From an uncultured Eubacterium sp. (GTDB lineage: Bacteria; Bacillota; Clostridia; Peptostreptococcales; Anaerovoracaceae): DNA of 5,932 nucleotides. The notes beneath the pieces were generated by a model that saw nothing but the letters and a program-made list of their open reading frames with translations, did no database searches and had not been told where the DNA came from. Positions 1 to 5,932 of this stretch are shown piece by piece. The translations under genes and the position numbers were made by a program. The stretch is from positions 1 to 5,932 of the forward strand of contig UQNP01000111.1 of the NCBI GenBank assembly GCA_900542385.1. Direction: 5' to 3'. Every line of letters starts with the position of its first letter. Positions within the stretch are counted from its first letter, which is position 1.

Positions 1-242
1 TCTATATCGTGATCTGAACTGATTATGCCATATAAAAATCCTATATATTCATCTATATTAGTAATATGTTCAAAATCTTCCATACATATGACTCTTATTT
101 TAAAATTAAGTTCATACATGAGTCTGTGATTTTTATTTATAAATACTATGCTGCCATTGCTCTTTTCAATGCTCTCGTTTGCCAGCTGCACCATCGTATT
201 GGTTTTACCGCTTCCTTTATGTCCTATGAGTAATTTCACCAT
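1..242 (-). CDS. P-loop ATP/GTP-binding protein, N-terminal fragment (runs off left edge)
   Basis: An open frame of 80 codons from ATG 242 to the left edge, with no stop, so the gene is truncated by the window. It opens with MVKLLIGHKGSGKTNTMVQL: a short hydrophobic strand followed by a textbook Walker A motif, GHKGSGKT, at residues 7-14, implying nucleotide binding. After it come alternating helix and strand segments (SIVFINKN at about 31-38; FKIRVICMEDF at about 47-57). The rest of the ATPase, including Walker B, is outside. Clostridia commonly carry small uncharacterised P-loop proteins with this kind of start, sometimes labelled PilT-like; I recall this from memory and do not infer a motility role. 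A perfect AGGAGG lies 8 nt upstream and a predicted promoter precedes it, so it is a separate transcription unit from pta. Confidence 0.9.
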   Translation of the reverse strand, partial: MVKLLIGHKGSGKTNTMVQLANESIEKSNGSIVFINKNHRLMYELNFKIRVICMEDFEHITNIDEYIGFLYGIISSDHDI

Positions 243-250
243 AACATCGT

Positions 251-256
251 CCTCCT
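251..256 (-). promoter_or_regulatory. Shine-Dalgarno of the P-loop gene
   Basis: On the minus strand this reads AGGAGG, a full match to the anti-Shine-Dalgarno of 16S rRNA, ending 8 nt before ATG 242. It fixes the start: another ATG at 247-245 is out of frame, only 3 nt from the SD, and stops after three codons. Confidence 0.92.
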
Positions 257-290
257 AAATATGCCACGCATGTACTTTATATTACATAAC

Positions 291-319
291 ATTATACACT
301 ATGCAGTTATTTTCATCAA
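291..319 (-). promoter_or_regulatory. Predicted sigma-A promoter for the P-loop gene
   Basis: On the minus strand, TTGATG (314-319) and a perfect TATAAT (291-296) are separated by exactly 17 bp. Transcription would start near 284, giving a 5' leader of about 40 nt before ATG 242. It lies just beyond the pta terminator, so transcription stops and restarts within about 80 bp. Prediction is from consensus only. Confidence 0.78.
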
Positions 320-328
320 CTGAAATCC

Positions 329-364
329 AAAAACAAAAACCGGGGAAAACAAATTCCCCGGTTT
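329..364 (-). terminator. Intrinsic (Rho-independent) terminator of pta
   Basis: A perfect 11-bp inverted repeat, AAACCGGGGAA (337-347) pairing with 354-364, encloses a 6-nt loop. On the minus strand it is followed by TTGTTTTT (336-329), a good U tract. It begins 18 nt after the pta stop at 383. On the plus strand the stem is followed by GAAAATTCAT, without a T tract, so termination is one-directional. Confidence 0.94.
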
Positions 365-382
365 GAAAATTCATTGAAACAT

Positions 383-1342
383 TTAGCTCAGCGCTGCTGT
401 AACTATGGCCATCTTATAAACTTCATCCGCATTGCATCCACGGCTCAGATCGTTTATTGGAGCATTAAGTCCCTGAAGCACAGGACCTATCGCTTCATAT
501 CCGCCAAGTCTCGCTGCTATCTTATATCCTATATTTCCCGCATTTATATCAGGGAATATGAATGTATTTGCCTGGCCTGCCACTTTGGAGCCTGCACATT
601 TGACCTGAGCCACTTCAGGCGCAACAGCAGCATCAAACTGCAGTTCTCCGTCGACTTCCAGATCCGGTGCGGCTTCTTTTATCTTCTTAGTTGCATTGGC
701 TACCAATGTTACCATGTCGCCTTTACCTGAACCGTAGGTGGAGTATGAAAGCATTGCTACCTTAGGCTCTATGCCGAATACCTTAGCTGTCTTTGCTGAT
801 TCGATCGCGATCTCAACCAGTTCGTCTTCCGTAGGTGAAATGTTTATTGCGCAGTCACCCATAGCCAGCTTCTGATCGCCTTTGACCATAATAAAGCATG
901 AGCTTACTATTTTATTGCCCGGCTTTGTCTTTATAAGCTGCAGAGCAGGTCTTACAGTATCAGCAGTCGAATATGTTGCTCCTCCAAGCAGACAATCGGC
1001 TTTTCCCATCTTAACCAGCATAGTTCCAAAATAGTTTGATTTCGAAAGAGCTTCTCTTACCTGTTCTTCAGTCATCTTGCCTTTTCTCAGTTCAACCATC
1101 TTTTCAACCATACGCTCGATCTCATCATACTTCTCAGGATCGATGATCTCACACTTTTCGATATTGAAGCTGCCGCTTTCTGCCGCTTTCTTCACATCTT
1201 CCTCATTTCCGAGAAGGATCACTTTGAGTATGTCATCCTTTGTAAGCTTGTCCGCTGCATCAAGGATACGAGCATCCGTACCTTCAGTGAAAACTATTGT
1301 ACGCGGATCGGCTTTTAACTGTTCTGTTAGCTTTTCAAACAT
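383..1342 (-). CDS. pta: Phosphate acetyltransferase (phosphotransacetylase), 319 aa
   Basis: Cytoplasmic enzyme interconverting acetyl-CoA plus phosphate with acetyl-phosphate plus CoA, the step before acetate kinase in acetate fermentation. It is the short single-domain form without the N-terminal DRTGG/dethiobiotin-synthetase-like part of E. coli Pta. Recognisable blocks are FTEGTDARI (18-26), NYFGTMLVKMGKADCLLGG (103-121), TADTVRPALQ (126-135), LSYSTYGSGKGD (198-209), DGELQFDAAV (231-240), FPDINAGNIGYK (263-274) and GPVLQGLNAPINDLSRGC (286-303). R86, R131, S300 and R301 fit the conserved Arg/Ser residues of the Methanosarcina thermophila enzyme; the position of its catalytic Asp316 is occupied here by E307. 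I chose ATG 1342 because AGAGG lies 6 nt upstream (1349-1353) and the protein then begins MFEKL as expected; an in-frame ATG at 1396 falls inside the predicted promoter. An intrinsic terminator starts 18 nt after the stop. No ackA is adjacent in the window. Confidence 0.97.
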   Translation of the reverse strand: MFEKLTEQLKADPRTIVFTEGTDARILDAADKLTKDDILKVILLGNEEDVKKAAESGSFNIEKCEIIDPEKYDEIERMVEKMVELRKGKMTEEQVREALSKSNYFGTMLVKMGKADCLLGGATYSTADTVRPALQLIKTKPGNKIVSSCFIMVKGDQKLAMGDCAINISPTEDELVEIAIESAKTAKVFGIEPKVAMLSYSTYGSGKGDMVTLVANATKKIKEAAPDLEVDGELQFDAAVAPEVAQVKCAGSKVAGQANTFIFPDINAGNIGYKIAARLGGYEAIGPVLQGLNAPINDLSRGCNADEVYKMAIVTAALS

Positions 1343-1381
1343 TTTATACCTCTTTTCTGAAATCTGTAGAATTACACTTAT

Positions 1382-1410
1382 ATTATATAGGGTCACCCCT
1401 CAATACTCAA
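1382..1410 (-). promoter_or_regulatory. Predicted sigma-A promoter for pta
   Basis: On the minus strand, TTGAGT (1405-1410) and a perfect TATAAT (1382-1387) are separated by 17 bp. Transcription would begin near 1375, leaving a leader of about 33 nt before ATG 1342. The spacer contains a small interrupted palindrome, GGGTGACCC (1390-1398), which might be an operator half or chance. The promoter overlaps the in-frame ATG at 1396, which supports the downstream start for pta. Confidence 0.76.
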
Positions 1411-1435
1411 GATTTAACACGGAAATTCGTTTTCT

Positions 1436-1636
1436 TTATTTAAAAATATCGATATCATCATCCCACATTGCAGTTATGAGCATTTCCTCATCACTCATCG
1501 CATCTTTCTTTTCTTCCGGCATTTTATCATAATTTACTTTCTCATACGAGCTTCTGCCTTTTTTCACCGCATATATGAGCACTGCAAGCATCAGAAGGAT
1601 CGCTGCGGCAAACATGATCACAATTATCATAAACAT
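1436..1636 (-). CDS. Small single-pass membrane protein, 66 aa, unknown function
   Basis: I do not recognise this protein. Supporting signs that it is real: an AGAGG Shine-Dalgarno (1642-1646) 5 nt before the ATG, a position 36 nt after the rlmN stop on the same strand, and a clear two-part architecture. Residues about 2-24 form one hydrophobic helix (FMIIVIMFAAAILLMLAVLI) followed by a basic KKGR patch, predicting an N-out, C-in orientation by the positive-inside rule. Residues 30-66 are hydrophilic and acidic, with a PEEKKD stretch and the tail MWDDDIDIFK. There is no signal-peptidase or lipoprotein cysteine motif. It could be a membrane anchor or regulator of a larger partner; the sequence does not say which. 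No terminator follows it before pta. Confidence 0.75.
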   Translation of the reverse strand: MFMIIVIMFAAAILLMLAVLIYAVKKGRSSYEKVNYDKMPEEKKDAMSDEEMLITAMWDDDIDIFK

Positions 1637-1672
1637 AAATACCTCTATTATATAAATCTTCTCAGAACCTAT

Positions 1673-2719
1673 CTATCGTTTTTTTAAGCGCAGCTGACCG
1701 CATGCTCCGTCTATATTGCGTCCAAGCTCTCTCCTTACCGTTGCCGGTATACCGAAAGACGTTAGCTCTGCCGCAACTTCCTCAGCACGTTTTCTGCTGC
1801 TGCCGGAAAAGCCTGTTTCTTCAACCGGGTTCAGCGGTATCAGATTGACATGACACAGTATTCCCGACAATTTACGTTTCATAAGCTCTACATCGTATTC
1901 AGTGTCGTTCTCACCTTTTATCAGTGTATATTCAAAAGTTATCCTTCTGCCTGTTTTTGCCGCACATCGGCGCGCCGTTTCTATCAGCTCATCAACGGGA
2001 TATGCTTTATTCACGGGCATTATACGGCTGCGGCCCTCATCGTCAAGCCTGTGCAGTGACACTGCAAGATTAACCTGCGGGAATTCATTACAAAAACGTT
2101 CCATCAAAGGAATTATACCGCTTGTTGACACGGTGATATTCCTGCTGCTGAAATTCTTTCCGTCCTTATGCCTTACGATGTCCAAAAACCGTGAAAGATT
2201 CTCATAGTTATCAAAAGGCTCTCCCATTCCCATGACAACTATATGGTTTATTTTCTCTCCCGCGGCTCTTTCCGCTTCGAATATCTGCCCCATCATCTCT
2301 CCCGCCGTAAGATTCCGTTCAAATCCGCCGAGAGCCGATGCACAAAAAGCACATCCCATACGGCAACCTACCTGTGAAGAAAGACACAGAGAATTCCCGT
2401 ATCTGTACTTCATGAACACACCTTCCACTGAGCTTCCATCCGAAAGTCCAAAGAGGAATTTACGCGTTCCGTCCTCATTGTCCATCTGCATATCCAATAT
2501 GCTTACGCTTCCGGCGCAGGCGTATTTTTCAATCTTTTCACGAAATGGCAGCGGAAGATCGCTCATCTGCGAAAAATCCCTTATTCCTTTATTGATCCAT
2601 CTGAAAAGCTGTCTGCCGCGAAAAGCAGGCTCTCCGATATCCGCGGCAAATTTTTCAGATCCATCAAATGTAAGATCCTGAAGGTCGATTTTTTCCATAC
2701 GTTTTTCTTCCATCCTCAT
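1673..2719 (-). CDS. rlmN: Dual-specificity 23S rRNA / tRNA adenine C2-methyltransferase RlmN
   Basis: Radical-SAM enzyme that methylates C2 of A2503 in 23S rRNA and A37 in a subset of tRNAs. In the 348-residue reading, the [4Fe-4S] motif CRMGCAFC gives cluster ligands C119, C123 and C126. C112 and C340 (in DGACGQL) match the catalytic cysteines known as C118 and C355 in E. coli RlmN. The SAM-binding GEP motif is at 166-168 in MGMGEPFDNYEN, which favours RlmN over the resistance methyltransferase Cfr. The N-terminal RlmN domain (GEPAFRGRQLFRWI, about 29-42) is present, and length is normal. The start is uncertain: ATG 2719 directly abuts the upstream stop (TAGATG) with only a weak AGAG upstream, whereas Met8 at 2698 (MEKIDLQDL) has GGAAG 8 nt upstream and resembles the usual clostridial N terminus. 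It is cotranscribed with the upstream unknown gene. Confidence 0.97.
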   Translation of the reverse strand: MRMEEKRMEKIDLQDLTFDGSEKFAADIGEPAFRGRQLFRWINKGIRDFSQMSDLPLPFREKIEKYACAGSVSILDMQMDNEDGTRKFLFGLSDGSSVEGVFMKYRYGNSLCLSSQVGCRMGCAFCASALGGFERNLTAGEMMGQIFEAERAAGEKINHIVVMGMGEPFDNYENLSRFLDIVRHKDGKNFSSRNITVSTSGIIPLMERFCNEFPQVNLAVSLHRLDDEGRSRIMPVNKAYPVDELIETARRCAAKTGRRITFEYTLIKGENDTEYDVELMKRKLSGILCHVNLIPLNPVEETGFSGSSRKRAEEVAAELTSFGIPATVRRELGRNIDGACGQLRLKKR

Positions 2720-3142
2720 CTAATCTCTGTCTCTTACCATCCAATTAGGATGAAAACGTCCAAGATATTCATCTATACAGATCCAGTCATTCTGAGGGTT
2801 TTCCGATGAAATACCGGGATAAAATTTTTCTATATATTCTTCGACAAACATTCGCGGAAGTTTCTCGTATCTTCCTCTGCCCGGAGTATCGTAGACATCG
2901 CCGGGAGAAAATTTGAAAACACCTTTCTTCTTTCTTACGGCTTTTATTTCATCGTCGCTCTTAAGCTCTATTTTCTCTCCGTACCCTTGAAGGAGATTTA
3001 CTACATCCGGAAGCTCCATACCGAATTTAACCGAAATATAGTCAAGATCCCTTCCAAGAGAGATATAAAAATCAAATACATCTATATGATGTCTGACATT
3101 CCAGTTTGCAAGTCTTCTCAAATTTTCTATATCCGTGCTCAT
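2720..3142 (-). CDS. Conserved-looking hypothetical protein between ileS and rlmN, 140 aa
   Basis: I do not recognise this protein. It starts at an ATG 4 nt after the ileS stop, with an AAAGGG Shine-Dalgarno (3152-3157, spacing 9 nt) inside the end of ileS. Its TAG stop is immediately followed by the first possible rlmN ATG, so translation of all three genes is probably coupled. The protein is soluble-looking, with no signal peptide or membrane segment. Residues about 1-55 look helical; the stretch around LDYISVKFG followed by LPDVVNLLQGYG resembles a helix-turn-helix in spacing, but this is weak inference. The middle (about 60-75) is charged, with a basic RKKK cluster. The C-terminal half is rich in aromatic, Pro and Gly residues (FSPGDVYDTPGRGRYE; ending FHPNWMVRDRD). 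The tight junctions make it a real gene; a role connected with translation is only guilt by association. Confidence 0.87.
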   Translation of the reverse strand: MSTDIENLRRLANWNVRHHIDVFDFYISLGRDLDYISVKFGMELPDVVNLLQGYGEKIELKSDDEIKAVRKKKGVFKFSPGDVYDTPGRGRYEKLPRMFVEEYIEKFYPGISSENPQNDWICIDEYLGRFHPNWMVRDRD

Positions 3143-3146
3143 AGCT

Positions 3147-5932
3147 CTATACCCTTTCTATATCAAGCCCTGTCTTATGTCCATTGAGCTCTACTTCTTT
3201 CAGTCCCTGCTTTTCTTTCATATCAGCTGCAAGCGTTTCTTTCATGATGTAGTCTTTGTGTTCATCAATGGCGGCAGCAACTTCTTCGTCAGCGCTGAAA
3301 TATATATTTATATTGTCCATCATTTCATAGTCATTCTGCTTTCTCATCTGCTGCACTTTGGATACGAGCTCTCTCGCCAGACCTTCTCTTACGAGTTCAG
3401 GAGTAAGGGTTGTATCAAGGATAGTAAACACATTGTTCTCCATTGCAACAGCAAAGCCTTCTTTTGCAGAGATCTTTACATCTACCATATCCTTCGTGAT
3501 CTCAAACTTTTCTCCATTTATTTCCATAGCGATCATACCCTCTGTTTCAAGCGCCGCTACAGTCTTGGCTGAATCAGCCTTTGCAAGCTCAGCCGCAAAG
3601 CTCTTTATGTTCTTTCCGAGAACCGGCCCTGCAACCTTGAAATTAGGTTTGAGTGTATAGTCCATATATCCGTCCAGATCTTTTTCGAATATCACCTTCT
3701 TGATATTGAGCTCTTCCATAATAAGCGGTGTAAGATCTCCTATGACCGATTCATATTTTCCGTCTACAAGGACTCCTGAAAGAGGCTGTCTTACCTTTAT
3801 CCTCTCCTTTTCTCTCGTGCCGCGTCCAAGGCCTACAAGAGCGCGTACCAGATCCATTCTCTCCTCTACTTTATTATCTATAAGGCTCTCATCCGCTTCA
3901 GGGAAGAATGAAAGATGTACAGATTCTTCGCCGGTAAGATTCTGATACATTTCTTCTGAAATAAACGGAGCAAACGGAGCTATGAGCTGCGATACGCCTA
4001 CAAGCACCTCATACGTAGTGGCATATACAGACTTCTTATCTTCGTTCATCTCCTCTTCCCAGAATCTTCTTCTCGCTCTCCTTATATACCAGTTGGACAG
4101 GTCTTCAGTGACGAAATCCTGTATTTTTCTCACGGATTTCATATGATCATATCTGTCCATGTCTTCGATGACTTCTTTTATAAGTTTATTGTATTTGGAT
4201 ATTATCCACCTGTCCAGTTCAGGTCTCTTATCGTAATCTACTTTTATCGCCGCAGGATCTATCTCATCCTGATTTGAATAGAGAACGAAGAAGTTATATA
4301 CGTTTTTAAGCGTTCCGAAGAATTTGCTGACTACTTCGATCAGACCTTCTTCATCAAACTTGGTCGGCGACCATGCCGGAGATGCGTAGAGAAGATACCA
4401 TCTCGGCGCATCTGCTCCGTACTTATCGAAAAGCTCAAACGGGTCTACGGTGTTTCCAACGTGTTTGCTCATTTTCTTGCCGTGCTTGTCGAGAATGAGA
4501 TCGTTTACAAGTACGTTCTTATACGGCGCTTTGCCCTTTATGAAGGTCGATATTGCCATAAGAGAGTAGAACCATCCTCTTGTCTGGTCTATTCCTTCGC
4601 ATATGAAATCGGCAGGGAAAAGCTCTTCATCGAAATTCTCCTTGTTTTCAAACGGATAATGCTGCTGGGCAAAAGGCATAGCTCCGCTGTCAAACCAGCA
4701 GTCCATTACTTCAGGTATCCTGGTCATAGTCTTACCGCATACAGGACATGTGAGATGAACATCATCCACATACGGTCTGTGCAGCTCTATATCCTCTGTG
4801 ATATTTTCCTGGGCTTTTTCCGCAAGCTCAGCTCTGCTTCCCACACATTCAAGGTGTCCGCATTCGCATCGCCAGATAGGTATAGGCGTACCCCAGTATC
4901 TGTTTCTTGAGATCGCCCAGTCATTAACATTTTCGAGCCAGTTGCCGAATCTCTTTTCCCCTACAAAGTCAGGGAACCAGTTTACAGAATTGTTGTTTGC
5001 CACGAGCTCATCCTTGAGCTTTGTCATCTCTATATACCAGCTCGGTTTTGCATAGTAAACGAGAGGCGTGCCGCATCTCCAGCAATGAGGATAATTGTGA
5101 ACGATCTTTTCCTTGGCAAAGATCTTGTTTTCCCCTGCAAGCCACTTTATGATATCCACATCAAGTCCGTCTTCCATTACAAAACGGCCCTTCCATGGCG
5201 TCTCTGTATACTTGCCCTGTTCATCTACAGGATTTACAACAGGAAGGCCATATCTTCTTCCTGTATTATAGTCATCTTCACCGAAAGCAGGTGCAGTATG
5301 AACTATACCTGTACCGTCTTCTATAGTTACGTAATCGGCACATGTTACAAAGAACGCTTTTTTATCAGGCTTTATAAACGGCATGAGCTGTTCGTATTCG
5401 ATGTATTCAAGATCCTTTCCTTTCATCTCTTCAATGACTTCGTAGTTATCAGCTCCGAGCACTTTGTCTGCAAGTACCTTTGCAACATAAAATACGCTGC
5501 CTTCTTCGTCTCCGGCAGTCATCCTTACTTTTACGTAATCTATGTCCGGTCCTACTGTAAGTGAAACATTGGATGCCAATGTCCAAGGAGTCGTCGTCCA
5601 CGCAAGGAAATATTCGTCTGCGTCCTTCCTCTTGAATTTAGCAGTTATGGTCGTTACCTTTACTTCTTTATATCCCTGAGCCACTTCATGGGATGCAAGC
5701 CCTGTCCCGCATCTTGGACAGTAAGGAAGGATCTTGTGGCCTTCATAAATCATTCCTGCATCAAAGAACTCTTTTATTATCCACCAGAGAGTTTCTATAT
5801 AATCATTATCAAGCGTGATATACGGATTGTCCATGTCTATGAGGTAACCCATCCTCTTAGTCATATTTCTCCACATACTCTCATAAGTGAATACTGATTC
5901 CTTACATTTTTCATTAAATTCTTTGATCCCGT
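3147..5932 (-). CDS. ileS: Isoleucyl-tRNA synthetase, type 2 (partial, 5' end outside window)
   Basis: Charges tRNA-Ile with isoleucine in the cytoplasm and hydrolyses mischarged valine. The reading frame stays open to the right edge, giving 927 codons plus stop; an ATG at 5876 is only an internal Met (the frame upstream continues with GIKEFNEKCK). Family members run about 1030-1050 residues, so roughly 110 N-terminal residues, including the HIGH motif, are missing. Numbering from the Met at 5876, I see: the CP1 editing domain with TTTPWT (about 94-99) and GTGIVHTAPAFGEDD (about 188-202); Cys pairs CPRC (53-56), HCWRC (264-268), CEC (337-339) and CPVC (377-380) suggesting zinc sites; CWFDSG (393-398); GIDQTRGWFY (428-437); and the ATP-binding loop KMSKH (468-472, nt 4461-4475). 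The anticodon-binding and C-terminal regions are intact to the TAG stop. The KMSKH variant and C-terminal sequence fit the eukaryote-like class, which is known to include mupirocin-tolerant enzymes. Any T-box leader would lie outside the window. Confidence 0.98.
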   Translation of the reverse strand, partial: GIKEFNEKCKESVFTYESMWRNMTKRMGYLIDMDNPYITLDNDYIETLWWIIKEFFDAGMIYEGHKILPYCPRCGTGLASHEVAQGYKEVKVTTITAKFKRKDADEYFLAWTTTPWTLASNVSLTVGPDIDYVKVRMTAGDEEGSVFYVAKVLADKVLGADNYEVIEEMKGKDLEYIEYEQLMPFIKPDKKAFFVTCADYVTIEDGTGIVHTAPAFGEDDYNTGRRYGLPVVNPVDEQGKYTETPWKGRFVMEDGLDVDIIKWLAGENKIFAKEKIVHNYPHCWRCGTPLVYYAKPSWYIEMTKLKDELVANNNSVNWFPDFVGEKRFGNWLENVNDWAISRNRYWGTPIPIWRCECGHLECVGSRAELAEKAQENITEDIELHRPYVDDVHLTCPVCGKTMTRIPEVMDCWFDSGAMPFAQQHYPFENKENFDEELFPADFICEGIDQTRGWFYSLMAISTFIKGKAPYKNVLVNDLILDKHGKKMSKHVGNTVDPFELFDKYGADAPRWYLLYASPAWSPTKFDEEGLIEVVSKFFGTLKNVYNFFVLYSNQDEIDPAAIKVDYDKRPELDRWIISKYNKLIKEVIEDMDRYDHMKSVRKIQDFVTEDLSNWYIRRARRRFWEEEMNEDKKSVYATTYEVLVGVSQLIAPFAPFISEEMYQNLTGEESVHLSFFPEADESLIDNKVEERMDLVRALVGLGRGTREKERIKVRQPLSGVLVDGKYESVIGDLTPLIMEELNIKKVIFEKDLDGYMDYTLKPNFKVAGPVLGKNIKSFAAELAKADSAKTVAALETEGMIAMEINGEKFEITKDMVDVKISAKEGFAVAMENNVFTILDTTLTPELVREGLARELVSKVQQMRKQNDYEMMDNINIYFSADEEVAAAIDEHKDYIMKETLAADMKEKQGLKEVELNGHKTGLDIERV

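Noticed and set aside
374..730. Plus-strand open frames lying opposite pta, rlmN and ileS
   Set aside because: They are antisense to confidently identified genes and show no recognisable domains; their composition is what reversed coding sequence gives.
1343..1396. N-terminal extension of pta to an in-frame ATG at 1396
   Set aside because: The extra 18 residues overlap the predicted promoter, have no family resemblance, and the ATG at 1342 has a well-spaced AGAGG.
1405..1435. Possible terminator between the small membrane gene and pta
   Set aside because: Only a 4-5 bp AT-only pairing (ATTT/AAAT) can be formed and no U tract follows it.
1647..1652. Perfect TATAAT on the minus strand just before the small membrane gene
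   Set aside because: The -35 position 17 bp upstream reads TAGATA, and a start about 7 nt downstream would fall after the Shine-Dalgarno, so the message would lack its ribosome binding site.
1673..2719. Cfr-type antibiotic-resistance methyltransferase instead of RlmN
   Set aside because: The MGMGEPFDNYEN motif, the RlmN-type N-terminal domain and the housekeeping operon context fit RlmN; Cfr has a different sequence after GE.

Overview
The window reads as a core-genome segment of an anaerobic low-GC Firmicute, most likely class Clostridia. The evidence is a type-2 (eukaryote-like) isoleucyl-tRNA synthetase, a short single-domain phosphate acetyltransferase, AGGAGG-type ribosome binding sites, sigma-A-like promoters and AT-rich gaps. 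I cannot name a genus from the sequence alone. Every gene I can support lies on the minus strand, so transcription runs from high to low coordinates.

Region by region, in transcription order. (1) 5932-3147 is the 3' nine-tenths of ileS; its start lies outside the window. (2) 3142-2720 is a 140-residue protein I do not recognise, starting 4 nt after the ileS stop. (3) 2719-1673 is rlmN, the radical-SAM 23S rRNA/tRNA adenine C2-methyltransferase; its ATG directly abuts the preceding stop codon. (4) 1636-1436 is a 66-residue single-pass membrane protein of unknown function. (5) 1342-383 is pta, phosphate acetyltransferase, with its own predicted promoter inside the 93-nt gap upstream and a strong intrinsic terminator just after its stop. 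(6) From 242 off the left edge runs the first 80 codons of a P-loop ATP-binding protein, with a predicted promoter and a perfect Shine-Dalgarno.

The first three genes form a tight block, probably one operon: two known translation factors (isoleucyl-tRNA charging; rRNA/tRNA methylation near the peptidyl-transferase centre and at tRNA A37) with an unknown protein between them. The small membrane gene follows rlmN after 36 nt and probably shares the transcript. I see no terminator between it and pta, so pta could receive both read-through and its own transcription. Pta supplies the acetyl-CoA/acetyl-phosphate step of acetate fermentation; no acetate kinase gene lies beside it in the window.

I found no mobile element, CRISPR array, tRNA or rRNA. 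There is no clear evidence of a dramatic new system. The points most worth a second look are the unknown protein locked between ileS and rlmN, the small membrane protein, the uncharacterised P-loop gene, and a Glu in Pta where the well-studied archaeal enzyme has a catalytic Asp.
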